A stretch of 64,000 bases of DNA from Kosakonia oryzendophytica (GTDB taxonomy: Bacteria; Pseudomonadota; Gammaproteobacteria; Enterobacterales; Enterobacteriaceae): positions 62,001 to 126,000 of the forward strand of contig NZ_FMAY01000004.1 in the NCBI RefSeq assembly GCF_900094925.1, given 5' to 3'. The notes below the pieces were generated by a model. The model was not told the origin of the DNA. It saw nothing but the letters and a program-made list of their open reading frames with translations, and did no database searches. Below are positions 28,266-36,369 of this stretch, piece by piece. Each line of letters starts with the position of its first letter. The stretch's first letter is position 1. The position numbers were made by a program, and so were the translations under genes.

Positions 28266-28898
28266 TCAGTTCCATATCAGCACCTCGGCAGGCGTCGGGT
28301 TCCAGCCGTTGCAGGGGTTATTGAGCTGCGGACAGTTGGAGATCAGCACAATGACATTACACTCGGCACGCAGCTCAACGTATTTGCCCGGCGCGGAAAT
28401 CCCCTCCTCAAAGGTCAGGCCACCCTGCGCGGTTACCGGCACGTTCATAAAGAAGTTGATGTTTGCGCCAATGTCGCGCTTTTGCAGGCGGCCATCGTGC
28501 AGACAGGCGCAGAGAAAATTGTCGCGACAGCTATGCATATGCCGCTTGTCCAGCGCATAACGCACGGTATTGCTCTCCTGTGCGCAAGCACCGCCAAGGG
28601 TGTCATGACGACTGCAGGTATCGGCAACAAGGGTCAGCAGCGGGTTGCCCATATTGGACCAGAGCACGCTGCCTGTGGTGAGGTAAGCGTTATTCTGGCG
28701 GCGCAGCGTCCGTTGCGGATCGTAACGCTCGCGGGGGTTGTCGGCGTTATAGAACAGCGTATCCACCGCCTGGTTACCTTCCAGATCAAGCAGACGAAGC
28801 GTCTGGCCTTTTTTCACTTCAAACAGATACGGTTCTCCTGCCGGGATCACATGGCGGAAGGCGGCGTGTGAGACCTGTTTTTCACTGACGACACTCAT
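28266..28898 (-). CDS. DUF1989 protein, urea carboxylase-associated type 2 (carboxyguanidine deiminase subunit)
   Basis: 210 aa; the ATG at 28898 is 7 nt after AGGAG, while another at 28901 is only 4 nt away. The DUF1989 core shows LRLLDLEGNQAVDTLFYNA, the probable metal site ADTCSRHDTLGG, NINFFMNVPV and the final SNCPQLNNPCNGWNPTP. Such pairs were annotated as urea carboxylase-associated proteins and later shown in Pseudomonas to be the carboxyguanidine deiminase CgdAB, which makes allophanate and ammonia. Which subunit letter applies is not settled here. It lies 11 bp after its partner. Confidence 0.88.
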   Translation of the reverse strand: MSVVSEKQVSHAAFRHVIPAGEPYLFEVKKGQTLRLLDLEGNQAVDTLFYNADNPRERYDPQRTLRRQNNAYLTTGSVLWSNMGNPLLTLVADTCSRHDTLGGACAQESNTVRYALDKRHMHSCRDNFLCACLHDGRLQKRDIGANINFFMNVPVTAQGGLTFEEGISAPGKYVELRAECNVIVLISNCPQLNNPCNGWNPTPAEVLIWN

Positions 28899-28909
28899 CA
28901 TATGACTCC

Positions 28910-29635
28910 TTACTGGGCGAAAAGGTAGGTATTGGTGAAAGCGCGCTCGTTTTCCGGGCGCGTCAGTAAGGCGTTAATCGCCGCCTGCGGGTCTTCCGCC
29001 TGTCGCCAGCTCAGCCGTACCGGGCGTGGCGCGTACTCTGACGAGGGATCCATCGGGTGTTGCAGCGCCGTCAGCACCATCAGCACATCCATCGGTGCGA
29101 ACAACTCAACGTAACTGCCGGGTTGCGAATGTGCGTGGTGGAAGCTGAACTGACCGTTGTCATCCACCGCCACTTTGCTGAAGAAATTGACCACCATCAG
29201 TAAATCTTCAAGGTTGAGATCCCATTTGCCCATTTCGATCAACAGGTTGTCTGTACCGTTACGGAAGAAACCGTTGCGCAGCTCCTGATAGCGCCCCTGT
29301 CCGTACTTTTCTGCCACTTCGGCGGCATTCAGCACTCCGCCAAAAGGATCGTGCCAGCCGCAGGTGTCGGCCGTGATCCCGGCCAGGACGCGCCCCATAT
29401 CGGAGTAGAAACAGTGCCCGGCGGTCAGGCGCGCCGTGTGCTGGCCTTTTAGCGTGTCCGGCAAGTTCAGACGTTCACTTTTTTCATGGGCGTTCAGCAT
29501 CATCAGGCTGACATTTGCGCCACCTTCGATGTCGGTCATACGCAGGATTTGCCCACGCTTGAGTACAAAAGAGAGGTGGCCGCCACCCGGCAGGATCTCA
29601 TCCCGCAGGGTGACAGGGGTTATGTTTGTGGTCAT
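28910..29635 (-). CDS. DUF1989 protein, urea carboxylase-associated type 1 (carboxyguanidine deiminase subunit)
   Basis: 241 aa. The same fold as the neighbour: LRMTDIEGGANVSLMMLNA, the site ADTCGWHDPFGG, MVVNFFSKVAVDDNG and SYVELFAPMDVLMVL. It is the presumed second subunit of the heteromeric carboxyguanidine deiminase (CgdAB) that feeds allophanate hydrolase. It is cytoplasmic with no signal peptide. It starts 3 bp after the ABC ATPase stop and ends 11 bp before its partner, so all are in one operon. Confidence 0.88.
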   Translation of the reverse strand: MTTNITPVTLRDEILPGGGHLSFVLKRGQILRMTDIEGGANVSLMMLNAHEKSERLNLPDTLKGQHTARLTAGHCFYSDMGRVLAGITADTCGWHDPFGGVLNAAEVAEKYGQGRYQELRNGFFRNGTDNLLIEMGKWDLNLEDLLMVVNFFSKVAVDDNGQFSFHHAHSQPGSYVELFAPMDVLMVLTALQHPMDPSSEYAPRPVRLSWRQAEDPQAAINALLTRPENERAFTNTYLFAQ

Positions 29636-29638
29636 GAA

Positions 29639-30415
29639 TTAACTCCTTAATGCATAGACGTTATCGGGCCTCGTGCCACTCAGCGCGGAGAGCCGCGTCT
29701 CATTGAGCGGGATGTCGTAAGTGATGCGCGCGCCATACGCCTGGGGGGCGTGCGGATCGATACGCACCTTGTCGAACACCAGCAAACGGGTGCCGAGGTT
29801 GAAGCCTTCCGACAGATCGTGGGTCACCATAAAGACGGTCATGCGGGTTTCGCCCCAGAGCTGTAACAGCAGCGCATGCATATCTTTACGGATGCCGGGG
29901 TCAAGCGCGCCAAACGGCTCATCCAACAGTAAAACGCGCGGTTGCATAATGAATGCCTGGGCGATGGCCAAACGTTGCTGCATCCCACCGGAGAGTTGCG
30001 CCGGGTATTTTTGCAACGCGTGGCTGAGGCCGACTTTCTCCAGCATCTGCGCCGCCTGTTCACGCGCGGCGCGTTTTTTCGCCCCGAAGAGGCGGCCAAA
30101 TAGCGGAGATTGCGGCAGTTCGATACCAATGGTGACGTTATCCAGCACCGTCAGATGTGGGAAGACAGAGTAGCGCTGAAATACCACGCCCCGACTGCTG
30201 TCCGGCTCTGCGGTCAGTGGTTTGCCATCCAGCGTGATGCTGCCGCGACTCGGCGCTTCCTGCCCAAGCAACAGACGCAGAAAGGTGGATTTGCCGCAGC
30301 CGGATGCACCGACCATTGAGCAGAACTCCCCTTCTTTTACCTGCAAATTCAGGCGTTCCAGCACCACATGGTCGCCATATTCCTGCCAGATATTGTTGAT
30401 GGTGATAAAGCTCAT
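29639..30415 (-). CDS. ABC transporter ATP-binding protein (guanidine/urea locus)
   Basis: 258 aa from the ATG at 30415, which overlaps the permease stop as ATGA; the longer upstream frame is only overlap with the permease gene. Walker A GASGCGKST, signature LSGGMQQRLAIAQ, Walker B LLLDEPFGALD and H-loop MVTHD are all present, as in NitT/TauT-family ATPases. It energises the importer formed with the next two genes. The substrate is inferred as guanidine from the riboswitch and enzymes of the operon. Confidence 0.92.
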   Translation of the reverse strand: MSFITINNIWQEYGDHVVLERLNLQVKEGEFCSMVGASGCGKSTFLRLLLGQEAPSRGSITLDGKPLTAEPDSSRGVVFQRYSVFPHLTVLDNVTIGIELPQSPLFGRLFGAKKRAAREQAAQMLEKVGLSHALQKYPAQLSGGMQQRLAIAQAFIMQPRVLLLDEPFGALDPGIRKDMHALLLQLWGETRMTVFMVTHDLSEGFNLGTRLLVFDKVRIDPHAPQAYGARITYDIPLNETRLSALSGTRPDNVYALRS

Positions 30416-31227
30416 GCCTTCCCCCCTTCCGCCCAGGGAAAACAGGTTTTGTGTAACTGACGCAGCGCAAGATCCATCAGCCATGCCAGCAAGGTGATCC
30501 ACAGGACATAGGGGATAATGACGTCCATCGCCATATAGCGGCGCACAAGAAAAATGCGATACCCCAGGCCGGCAGTCGATGAGATGGCTTCCGCAGAGAT
30601 CAGGAACAGCCATGCCGACCCGAGCAACAGGCGTAGCGAGGTCAGCAGCCGCGACAGTAACTGTGGCAGCACCACGCGCAGCACCAGCGTCCAGCTGTTC
30701 GCCCCCAACGTTTGCGCTTTAATCAGGATCTCCGGCGGGATCTCGCACGCGCGGTGTTCGAGGTCGCGGGCCAGCATCGGCGTGATGCCAATGACAATCA
30801 GCATCACTTTCGATAACTCATCCAGCCCAAAGACGATAAACAGCACCGGCAATATCGCCAGCGGCGGGATCATCGACAATACCGTTATCAAAGGCGACAG
30901 CGATGCCCGCCACAACGGAAACACGCCTGCGGTGACGCCAATGCACAAGCCCAGCAGCGAGGCGATACTCAGCCCGAGCAGCAAGCGCGCCAGGCTGACC
31001 AGCGTGTCCACCCAGAACAGGTATTCACCGCTGCGTTTGTCCGGGGTAAACGCCATCCGTGAGAGTGCCTCCAGCATCTGTTGCAGGCCCGGTAACAGCT
31101 TGTCCTGTGGATTAGCCTCCAGCCGTACCGCTGAGCCCATAAAATACGCGGCCAGCAGCAGGACGAAAGGCAGCAAGATGAGCATCATCCGCATACCGGA
31201 ACCAGGATGGCGGTTAATCTGTCGCAT
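30412..31227 (-). CDS. ABC transporter permease (NitT/TauT type, guanidine/urea locus)
   Basis: 271 aa with about six membrane segments. The cytoplasmic coupling loop of binding-protein-dependent permeases is seen as ILIKAQTLGANSWTLVLRVVLPQLL (EAA-type, around residues 170-195). The last codons overlap the ATPase start. It lies 18 bp downstream of the binding-protein gene. Together they form a single-permease importer of the nitrate/taurine family. Confidence 0.92.
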   Translation of the reverse strand: MRQINRHPGSGMRMMLILLPFVLLLAAYFMGSAVRLEANPQDKLLPGLQQMLEALSRMAFTPDKRSGEYLFWVDTLVSLARLLLGLSIASLLGLCIGVTAGVFPLWRASLSPLITVLSMIPPLAILPVLFIVFGLDELSKVMLIVIGITPMLARDLEHRACEIPPEILIKAQTLGANSWTLVLRVVLPQLLSRLLTSLRLLLGSAWLFLISAEAISSTAGLGYRIFLVRRYMAMDVIIPYVLWITLLAWLMDLALRQLHKTCFPWAEGGKA

Positions 31228-31245
31228 GGCGAACTCCGTCAGTTA

Positions 31246-32304
31246 TCACAGCTTGCCGGCAGCGGCCATTTTCACGAAGCTGTCATCAAAGCGCAGCTTC
31301 ACGTTATTCGCATCGCCCTGCGTGACATTGCCGGGGAACGTCATGCCGATAAAATCCGCACTCTGCGCGCCGTCACCCAGCAAACCTTTTGCAAAGGAGA
31401 ACGACGCCACGCGCTGCATGGTTTTCGCCAGTTCAGCCGAGGTCACAAAAGCGACGTTATCCGCCGGGGTATAGAACAGGTGGGTGGTTTTCAGTTGCGC
31501 CTGGTAACCCGGCAGATCGGTACCAGAAGCCGCCGCCATCGCATTCAGCACGTTGGTGTCTCCGGCTTTCATCAGGCCCATCATTTCGTACCATGCGCCG
31601 GTCAGCGCTTTACCCAACGCCGGGTTATCTTTCAGGGTTTCACTGTTCACCACCATCATGTCGATAAGCTCGCCCGGCACCTGCGAAGAGCTAAAGACTT
31701 CGCTGGTTTTCGGTGTGGCTTTAATGACCGACAGTTGCGGGTTCCAGGCCACAGCGGCCTGTACATTCGGCGTGGCGAAGGCCGAGACAATATCGGCATC
31801 GGAGGTGTTCACGACGGTCACATCTTTTTCCGCCAGCCCGGCTTTTTCCAGCCCGCGCACCAGCAGATAGTGAGAAACAGAGAGTTCCGGCAGGTAGACC
31901 TTCATCCCTTTCAGGTCCTTCAGCGTCTTGCCTTCGCCTTTCATCACGACGCCGTCATTGCCTTCGGAGTAACTGCCGAGGATCAGCGCCGTGCTGTCCA
32001 CCCCGCCAGCAGCCGGAATCGTCAGCGCATCCATATTGGTCATGGTGCAGCCATCAAACTGGCCGGCGGTATACTGGTTAATGGATTCGATATAGTCGTT
32101 GAGCTGAACGACATTGATTTTGATGCCGTACTTGCTGGCCCATTTATCAATGATTTTGCTACTGCTGAGGGTGCCCCATGGCATCCATCCGGCATAGATG
32201 GTCCAGCAAACATTGAACTCTTTTTTGACGGCGGCAAAAGTGGGGAGACTGACCAGCATTGCCAGCGACAGCACAAGCGTGCGGAGTAAGGAAGATTTCT
32301 TCAT
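31246..32304 (-). CDS. Periplasmic substrate-binding protein (putative guanidine/urea ABC importer)
   Basis: 352 aa from the ATG at 32304, with AGAGGTC 4 nt upstream; longer starts would destroy the signal peptide MKKSSLLRTLVLSLAMLVSL (cleavage near TFAA). The NitT/TauT-like binding fold shows WTIYAGWMPWG at the mature N-terminus, FDGCTMTNMDALT and VKVYLPEL-type segments. It is the first gene after the guanidine-I riboswitch. Family members are usually annotated as urea-binding; with this riboswitch guanidine is more likely. Confidence 0.9.
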   Translation of the reverse strand: MKKSSLLRTLVLSLAMLVSLPTFAAVKKEFNVCWTIYAGWMPWGTLSSSKIIDKWASKYGIKINVVQLNDYIESINQYTAGQFDGCTMTNMDALTIPAAGGVDSTALILGSYSEGNDGVVMKGEGKTLKDLKGMKVYLPELSVSHYLLVRGLEKAGLAEKDVTVVNTSDADIVSAFATPNVQAAVAWNPQLSVIKATPKTSEVFSSSQVPGELIDMMVVNSETLKDNPALGKALTGAWYEMMGLMKAGDTNVLNAMAAASGTDLPGYQAQLKTTHLFYTPADNVAFVTSAELAKTMQRVASFSFAKGLLGDGAQSADFIGMTFPGNVTQGDANNVKLRFDDSFVKMAAAGKL

Positions 32305-32360
32305 TCTTGACCTCTGGTTGGCACAAAAAGTTAGGGGCAGCGCGACACCCAATGGTGCTG

Positions 32361-32455
32361 CTGTCTCCCGGGTTTTTGTCCCGCCGTGTAACCTCGCAGA
32401 GGTCGCCAGCTCTTGGACCAGACATTCACACAGGTGAACCGGAACCCTAGCCAGC
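32361..32455 (-). promoter_or_regulatory. Guanidine-I (ykkC-yxkD) riboswitch
   Basis: Read on the minus strand, the leader contains in order GGCTAGGGTTCCGG, CTGGTCCAAGAG, a variable stem GCGACCTCTGCGAGGT, ACACGGCGGGACAAAA and CCCGGGAGACAG. These are the invariant blocks of the ykkC class, which binds guanidinium and turns downstream genes on. It lies 57 nt before the binding-protein start and so controls the ABC/DUF1989/carboxylase/AtzF operon. A GCAGC/GCTGC stem with CTTTTTG just after the aptamer may be the expression-platform terminator (inference). Confidence 0.95.
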
Positions 32456-32685
32456 TATTTTTCATGTTGTGTGTTGCACTGCACGTTTACTTTTGCAAGG
32501 CCTGTGCCAGAGTGTTTTGCCTTTTTTCTCATGATGTTAGTGATAGGCACCGCTACGCTATCCCTGTTTTGGTGAGCCACCACAAGGCAGTGCACCACGC
32601 TGGTGCTGCACGCCCGGTGGTGCAAATGTATATAGCTGGTGTATTGTTTTTAAACGATTAATCACGCGGGACGGGTATCAGCACC

Positions 32686-33309
32686 ATGCTTAAGATTCTG
32701 GGTAAAACGACATCGATTAATGTGCGCAAGGTCCTGTGGACCTGCGAAGAGGCGGGTCTTGATTATATTCAGGAGGATTACGGCAGCGGTTTTGCCTCCA
32801 CGGAAACCGACTGGTTTCGTGCGTTAAACCCGAACGCAATGGTGCCGGTACTGATCGACGGGGATTTTACACTCTGGGAATCCAACTCCATTTGCCGTTA
32901 CCTGGTGCGCAAAGCCGGGCGTGACGACCTGTTACCTGGCGAGCCGCAAGCCTGCGCCAATGTCGAGCACTGGATGGACTGGCAGGCGACCGAATTTAAT
33001 AACGCCTGGCGCTATGTTTTCCCGGCACTGGGACGCAAAAACCCGGCCTATAACGATCAACAGGCCATTGCCGCTGGCATTAAGGAGTGGAACCACTGCA
33101 TCGGCATTCTCGAACAGCAGTTGCAACGTACCGACGCTTTTGCGGCAGGTGACTCCTTTACGCTGGCGGATGTGGTGCTGGGTCTGTCGGTCAACCGATG
33201 GAAGATGACGCCATTTGATCACCCGGATGTACCGGCCATCGACGCATGGTTTGAACGTTTAAACCAGCGCCCGGCGTTTTTGCGTCATGGGAATAATGGG
33301 ATGGTGTAA
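32686..33309 (+). CDS. Glutathione S-transferase family protein
   Basis: 207 aa. The thioredoxin-like N-terminus (MLKILGKTTSINVRKVLWTC, NPNAMVPVLIDGDF, LWESNSICRYLV) and the all-helical C-terminal half (DSFTLADVVLGLSVNRW) define a bacterial GST resembling GstB but clearly distinct from it. The catalytic polar residue would be in the KTTSIN turn. It is divergent from the riboswitch operon across about 230 bp and followed 46 bp later by a GNAT gene on the same strand. The substrate is unknown. Confidence 0.88.
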   Translation: MLKILGKTTSINVRKVLWTCEEAGLDYIQEDYGSGFASTETDWFRALNPNAMVPVLIDGDFTLWESNSICRYLVRKAGRDDLLPGEPQACANVEHWMDWQATEFNNAWRYVFPALGRKNPAYNDQQAIAAGIKEWNHCIGILEQQLQRTDAFAAGDSFTLADVVLGLSVNRWKMTPFDHPDVPAIDAWFERLNQRPAFLRHGNNGMV

Positions 33310-33355
33310 ATCCAGATAAAATCGTTGGCCAGTGGGGTGTGACAGGCGAGGGAAT

Positions 33356-33835
33356 ATGAAAATCAGATATGCAGAGCCGGATGAAGCAGAACAGTGCTGG
33401 TATGTCCGCAACCAGTCAATTCGTTACGGATGCGCAAACAGCTACGCCCCGGACGTGATTAAGGCATGGACGCCAGATACCCTGCCGGAACATTTTTTAC
33501 GCATTATGGCGGACAACCCTTTTTTTGTAGCGAGCACATCGGATGGAGTGATTGTTGCCACCGGTTTTCTCGATCTTTCGTCAGAGAGCGTTGAGGCAAT
33601 TTTCACCTTGCCGGAATATACCGGTAACGGCCTCGCAGGATTGATTATTGATGCGATTAAAAATGAAGCTCGCCAGCGCGGTATTAAACAGCTTGTTTTA
33701 TCCTCGACACCCAATGCCAGAACATTTTACGAAAAGCATGGCTTTACCTTTGTGCGGGAAAACACGCATTACTCTGGCCTTGCCAAAGCAGAACTTCGTT
33801 GCATCGATATGACGTATCCGCTTCAGGCTGTTTAA
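33356..33835 (+). CDS. GNAT family N-acetyltransferase
   Basis: 159 aa from the ATG at 33356, preceded by GAGGGA; an earlier in-frame start lacks family support. The GNAT fold is visible: N-terminal MKIRYAEPDEAEQCWYVRNQ, beta-4 VIVATGFLDLS, the acetyl-CoA loop LPEYTGNGLAGLIIDAI (a variant of Q/R-x-x-G-x-G) and FYEKHGFTFVREN. The substrate is not predictable. It probably forms an operon with the upstream GST. Confidence 0.87.
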   Translation: MKIRYAEPDEAEQCWYVRNQSIRYGCANSYAPDVIKAWTPDTLPEHFLRIMADNPFFVASTSDGVIVATGFLDLSSESVEAIFTLPEYTGNGLAGLIIDAIKNEARQRGIKQLVLSSTPNARTFYEKHGFTFVRENTHYSGLAKAELRCIDMTYPLQAV

Positions 33836-33892
33836 AGAAAGTTGCCATAAAGGTCGATAACGGATGAATGCTTTTTACAAGGAAACCGTTCC

Positions 33893-34450
33893 ATGCGCGG
33901 CGACAATCGGGATTTTTTGGAAATTGAAACCTCACTGGAGGCATTTTTAGCCGACGATGAGGTGCTCAATAAAATGGAAATGATCAATGGCACGATCAAT
34001 GACTGGGAAAAGTGGCTGCAAATTGAGTTGCAATACTATTTTCAGTCCCACCCGCTGTTTAGCTGTGAACGGGAAAAACAGTTTTCGCTGCTGCTGCCTG
34101 GTAGCGAGAAAAAGCAGGTGATGTCCGTTGATCTGGTATTAAAACGTGAGAGCAAAAAAGCCGAACAGGATATTTACGTCGAATTAAAGTGCGTGAAAAA
34201 GCTGAGCACCCTGCGGCGCGTGTTGAATAAGGATTACACCAAATTGCAATTGCTGGCGCAGTACCAGCCAATGCGCTCTTTCTGGTGCATCGCGTTTTAC
34301 TGGAATTACGATGAGAGCAATGTCGATATGGCCCCCTTCCTCGCCGGGTATAAATACGCGGTGCACAGTGCGATTGACCTCTGTGGCTGCGGTGATCCGT
34401 TGTGCGAGGAAGCGAAGATGGGGTATGTAATTATTGGTGGCAAGCGCTAA
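33893..34450 (+). CDS. Unrecognised protein with a PD-(D/E)XK nuclease-like motif
   Basis: 185 aa, soluble, with an AAGGAA site before the ATG. No known family was recognised. An Asp80 in VMSVDLVLKR followed by Glu97-x-Lys99 in IYVELKCVKK, with Glu45 in the preceding helix WLQIELQYYF, is the spacing of the PD-(D/E)XK nuclease superfamily. A Cys-rich segment DLCGCGDPLCEEA lies near the C-terminus. It may be a nuclease, a restriction remnant or a regulator that borrowed the fold. It converges on the Tlde1-like module. Confidence 0.6.
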   Translation: MRGDNRDFLEIETSLEAFLADDEVLNKMEMINGTINDWEKWLQIELQYYFQSHPLFSCEREKQFSLLLPGSEKKQVMSVDLVLKRESKKAEQDIYVELKCVKKLSTLRRVLNKDYTKLQLLAQYQPMRSFWCIAFYWNYDESNVDMAPFLAGYKYAVHSAIDLCGCGDPLCEEAKMGYVIIGGKR

Positions 34451-34463
34451 GGCTTGCCGGAAA

Positions 34464-34733
34464 TCAGCGTACGCGGCGGGCGCGAATCGTGTTGACAATC
34501 AATGCCAGCAGCCAGGCAATCACCACCACCAGCACGATCAACATGATGGTGCTGGCGGGATCGTTACCCCACTCGTAATTGCCGGTGAGGATTTTCTTCC
34601 GCCACAGCAGTTCGAAAAGGTTATCTGACGACCATAGATAGAAATCGTTAACCGGTTTCACCTTCGCCACGATCACGAAAGCGATAATTACATACAGGAT
34701 CCCCGCCAGGATCTTAAAGATTGCAGTTCGCAT
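34464..34733 (-). CDS. Small inner-membrane protein, candidate immunity to the Tlde1-like effector
   Basis: 89 aa with two membrane helices (about 5-26 and 62-83) around a loop (KPVNDFYLWSSDNLFELLWRKK) predicted to face the periplasm, and a basic C-terminus (NTIRARRVR). Its start overlaps the effector's end by 20 bp, the usual order toxin then antidote. A membrane antidote with a periplasmic loop would suit a toxin acting on peptidoglycan. The family is not recognised; the role is inferred from pairing. Confidence 0.68.
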   Translation of the reverse strand: MRTAIFKILAGILYVIIAFVIVAKVKPVNDFYLWSSDNLFELLWRKKILTGNYEWGNDPASTIMLIVLVVVIAWLLALIVNTIRARRVR

Positions 34734-35241
34734 AATCCGCTGTTCCTTTTACGGTCACTTTGCCATAAGCCTGTAAACCATTGCCGCCGGGTACAGCGAC
34801 TTTTTCACTGCGCAGTAACGCGCTTCTGACGACATTAAAATCCGGTACGCGGTAAAAAGTGATGCAGCCCCAGGACTCGCCGGAACCGTCAGGCCGTAAC
34901 GGATGGAGGCGGAACTGACCGCGTTTGACGCCATTAACGAACACGCTGTCGCTCATCGTCTGCGTGCTGAATAAGCCAAACCATTGCGAATGGTCTGTGT
35001 TATTCACCCAGTCTTTCAACTCACGCAGTACACTGTTGGCAAAACTACCGCTGGGCATATCCACAATCCAGTACTCACCAACAGGGATTGAGCCGTAGTT
35101 TGAAATCCAGGCGCAGTTGGGATTATTGATATATTGCTCACGGCCCGACAACACAGAAAAACTCCCGACGCCATATACCGTAAGCGTCGCTTTGCCGCTT
35201 TTGCGCGCAGCATCGTCATAGACCATCTGCATTTGGATCAC
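34714..35241 (-). CDS. DUF2778 (Tlde1-like) L,D-transpeptidase-type effector
   Basis: About 175 aa, starting at a GTG with AGGGAG 9 nt upstream; ATGs at codons 4 and 6 are alternatives. The catalytic pattern of Tlde1/YkuD enzymes is present: YGSIPVGEYWIVD, then His in QFRLHPLRPDGSGESWGCIT with Ser-Trp-Gly-Cys. Salmonella Tlde1 exchanges D-amino acids on, or cuts, peptidoglycan tetrapeptides after T6SS delivery. There is no signal peptide. It overlaps a membrane protein gene that probably protects the producer. Confidence 0.8.
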   Translation of the reverse strand: MIQMQMVYDDAARKSGKATLTVYGVGSFSVLSGREQYINNPNCAWISNYGSIPVGEYWIVDMPSGSFANSVLRELKDWVNNTDHSQWFGLFSTQTMSDSVFVNGVKRGQFRLHPLRPDGSGESWGCITFYRVPDFNVVRSALLRSEKVAVPGGNGLQAYGKVTVKGTADYANCNL

Positions 35242-35362
35242 GATGTCAGACTCCCTGTAAAAACCCGGTTATTTATCATGCTGTTTTTATTGAGCCTATA
35301 AGATAATTCGAAAAAAGCACTATCGCAGAGGTAAGGCAGTTTATTGGCTACCGCACACGGGT

Positions 35363-36271
35363 TTACTCTTCCGTGGCGATACGTTGCAGCGCGGCCTGAA
35401 ACGAGGCGGTGAACATTTCACCATGCGTCAGCCCGGGAAACAGCAAGAAGGTTGCCGCAGTGCCGTTATCGCGCAGCGTGGAAGCCGTTTCACGTATGGC
35501 GATAAGCACATCCAGGTGATTGCCCTTCTCCCTGACCCGCTGTTCGCCATCACCTTCCATCAACCAGAGTTGTTTATGGCTGACGCGTTGTTTTTCCGTA
35601 TGCGTTATCTGATTCAGCAGCGCAACATTGTTATGGTCAATTGAGGGAACGGCGGTGTAGTAGGCTGTGAATATTCTCGAAGATAAATACGCATCCAGCA
35701 CAAATAATCCGCCATAGGAGTGCCCCCATAATGCACGTTTATGGGGATTTATAGCGGTATGCTGCTCGACCTGGGGCGCAATGGTCTGCTCAATAAGCTG
35801 CCGAAACGCCTGGCTTCCGCCCCCCTTCCTGCCGCGAAGCACTTGTTCATTTCCCTCCGCAGGAGGTGTGTAATCCCAGGTTCTGGACTCAAGGTCAAAG
35901 GGCAGAGGCGTTTGATAACCAATAGCCACGATCACGGGCGGATTGTGTTGCGATAATGTCTGCAAAAATGCGTCAGACAACCGGTCCATCACCGCATTGC
36001 CATCCAGTAGATACACCGCCGGGTAACCCGATGCTGGCGGTGCTTTATTGGGAATTCCGGTCCACACCTTGTAATGGCGTTTGCCATCGGTGGAATCAAA
36101 AGTCCTGACGGAGAAGTGATAAAAAGCGGACCCTTTATCGGCAATATTTGGCCCCAGCGGAGACATATCAGGCCTGGCGTAACTGCTTACCGTGCAGAAG
36201 AACAAGGTAAAAAACGCCGCCAGACGTACCACGATGCGCAGATGTTCCCTGTTGCATAACTCTGGATTCAT
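35363..36271 (-). CDS. Secreted alpha/beta hydrolase, siderophore esterase-like (IroE/COG2819 type)
   Basis: 302 aa. An N-terminal hydrophobic segment (VVRLAAFFTLFFCTVSSYA) serves as signal peptide or anchor. The fold shows YPAVYLLDGNAVMDRL, the nucleophile elbow WGHSYGGLFVLDAYL and a C-terminal His in GLTHGEMF. Family members trim enterobactin or salmochelin in the periplasm. A Fur-box-like sequence about 80 bp upstream supports iron control. No siderophore synthesis or uptake gene is adjacent. Confidence 0.82.
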   Translation of the reverse strand: MNPELCNREHLRIVVRLAAFFTLFFCTVSSYARPDMSPLGPNIADKGSAFYHFSVRTFDSTDGKRHYKVWTGIPNKAPPASGYPAVYLLDGNAVMDRLSDAFLQTLSQHNPPVIVAIGYQTPLPFDLESRTWDYTPPAEGNEQVLRGRKGGGSQAFRQLIEQTIAPQVEQHTAINPHKRALWGHSYGGLFVLDAYLSSRIFTAYYTAVPSIDHNNVALLNQITHTEKQRVSHKQLWLMEGDGEQRVREKGNHLDVLIAIRETASTLRDNGTAATFLLFPGLTHGEMFTASFQAALQRIATEE

Positions 36272-36348
36272 TTCCGCCCTCTCCTTGTGTCCATGACCCT
36301 ACGATGAAAACGTTGCCAGCCGTGAACGTGGCAACACGTCACGCACAT

Positions 36349-36369
36349 TAATGAGAATGATTGCTAATT
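36349..36369. promoter_or_regulatory. Candidate Fur box upstream of the esterase
   Basis: TAATGAGAATGATTGCTAATT matches much of the GATAATGATAATCATTATC consensus, with clear NATWAT-type units (AATGAGAATGATT). It lies about 80 bp upstream of the esterase start. Confidence 0.55.

Noticed and set aside
22715-32352. Plain urea degradation locus
   Set aside because: The enzymes alone would fit, but the guanidine-I aptamer and the paired DUF1989 genes point to guanidine as the main substrate. Urea use cannot be ruled out as a side activity.
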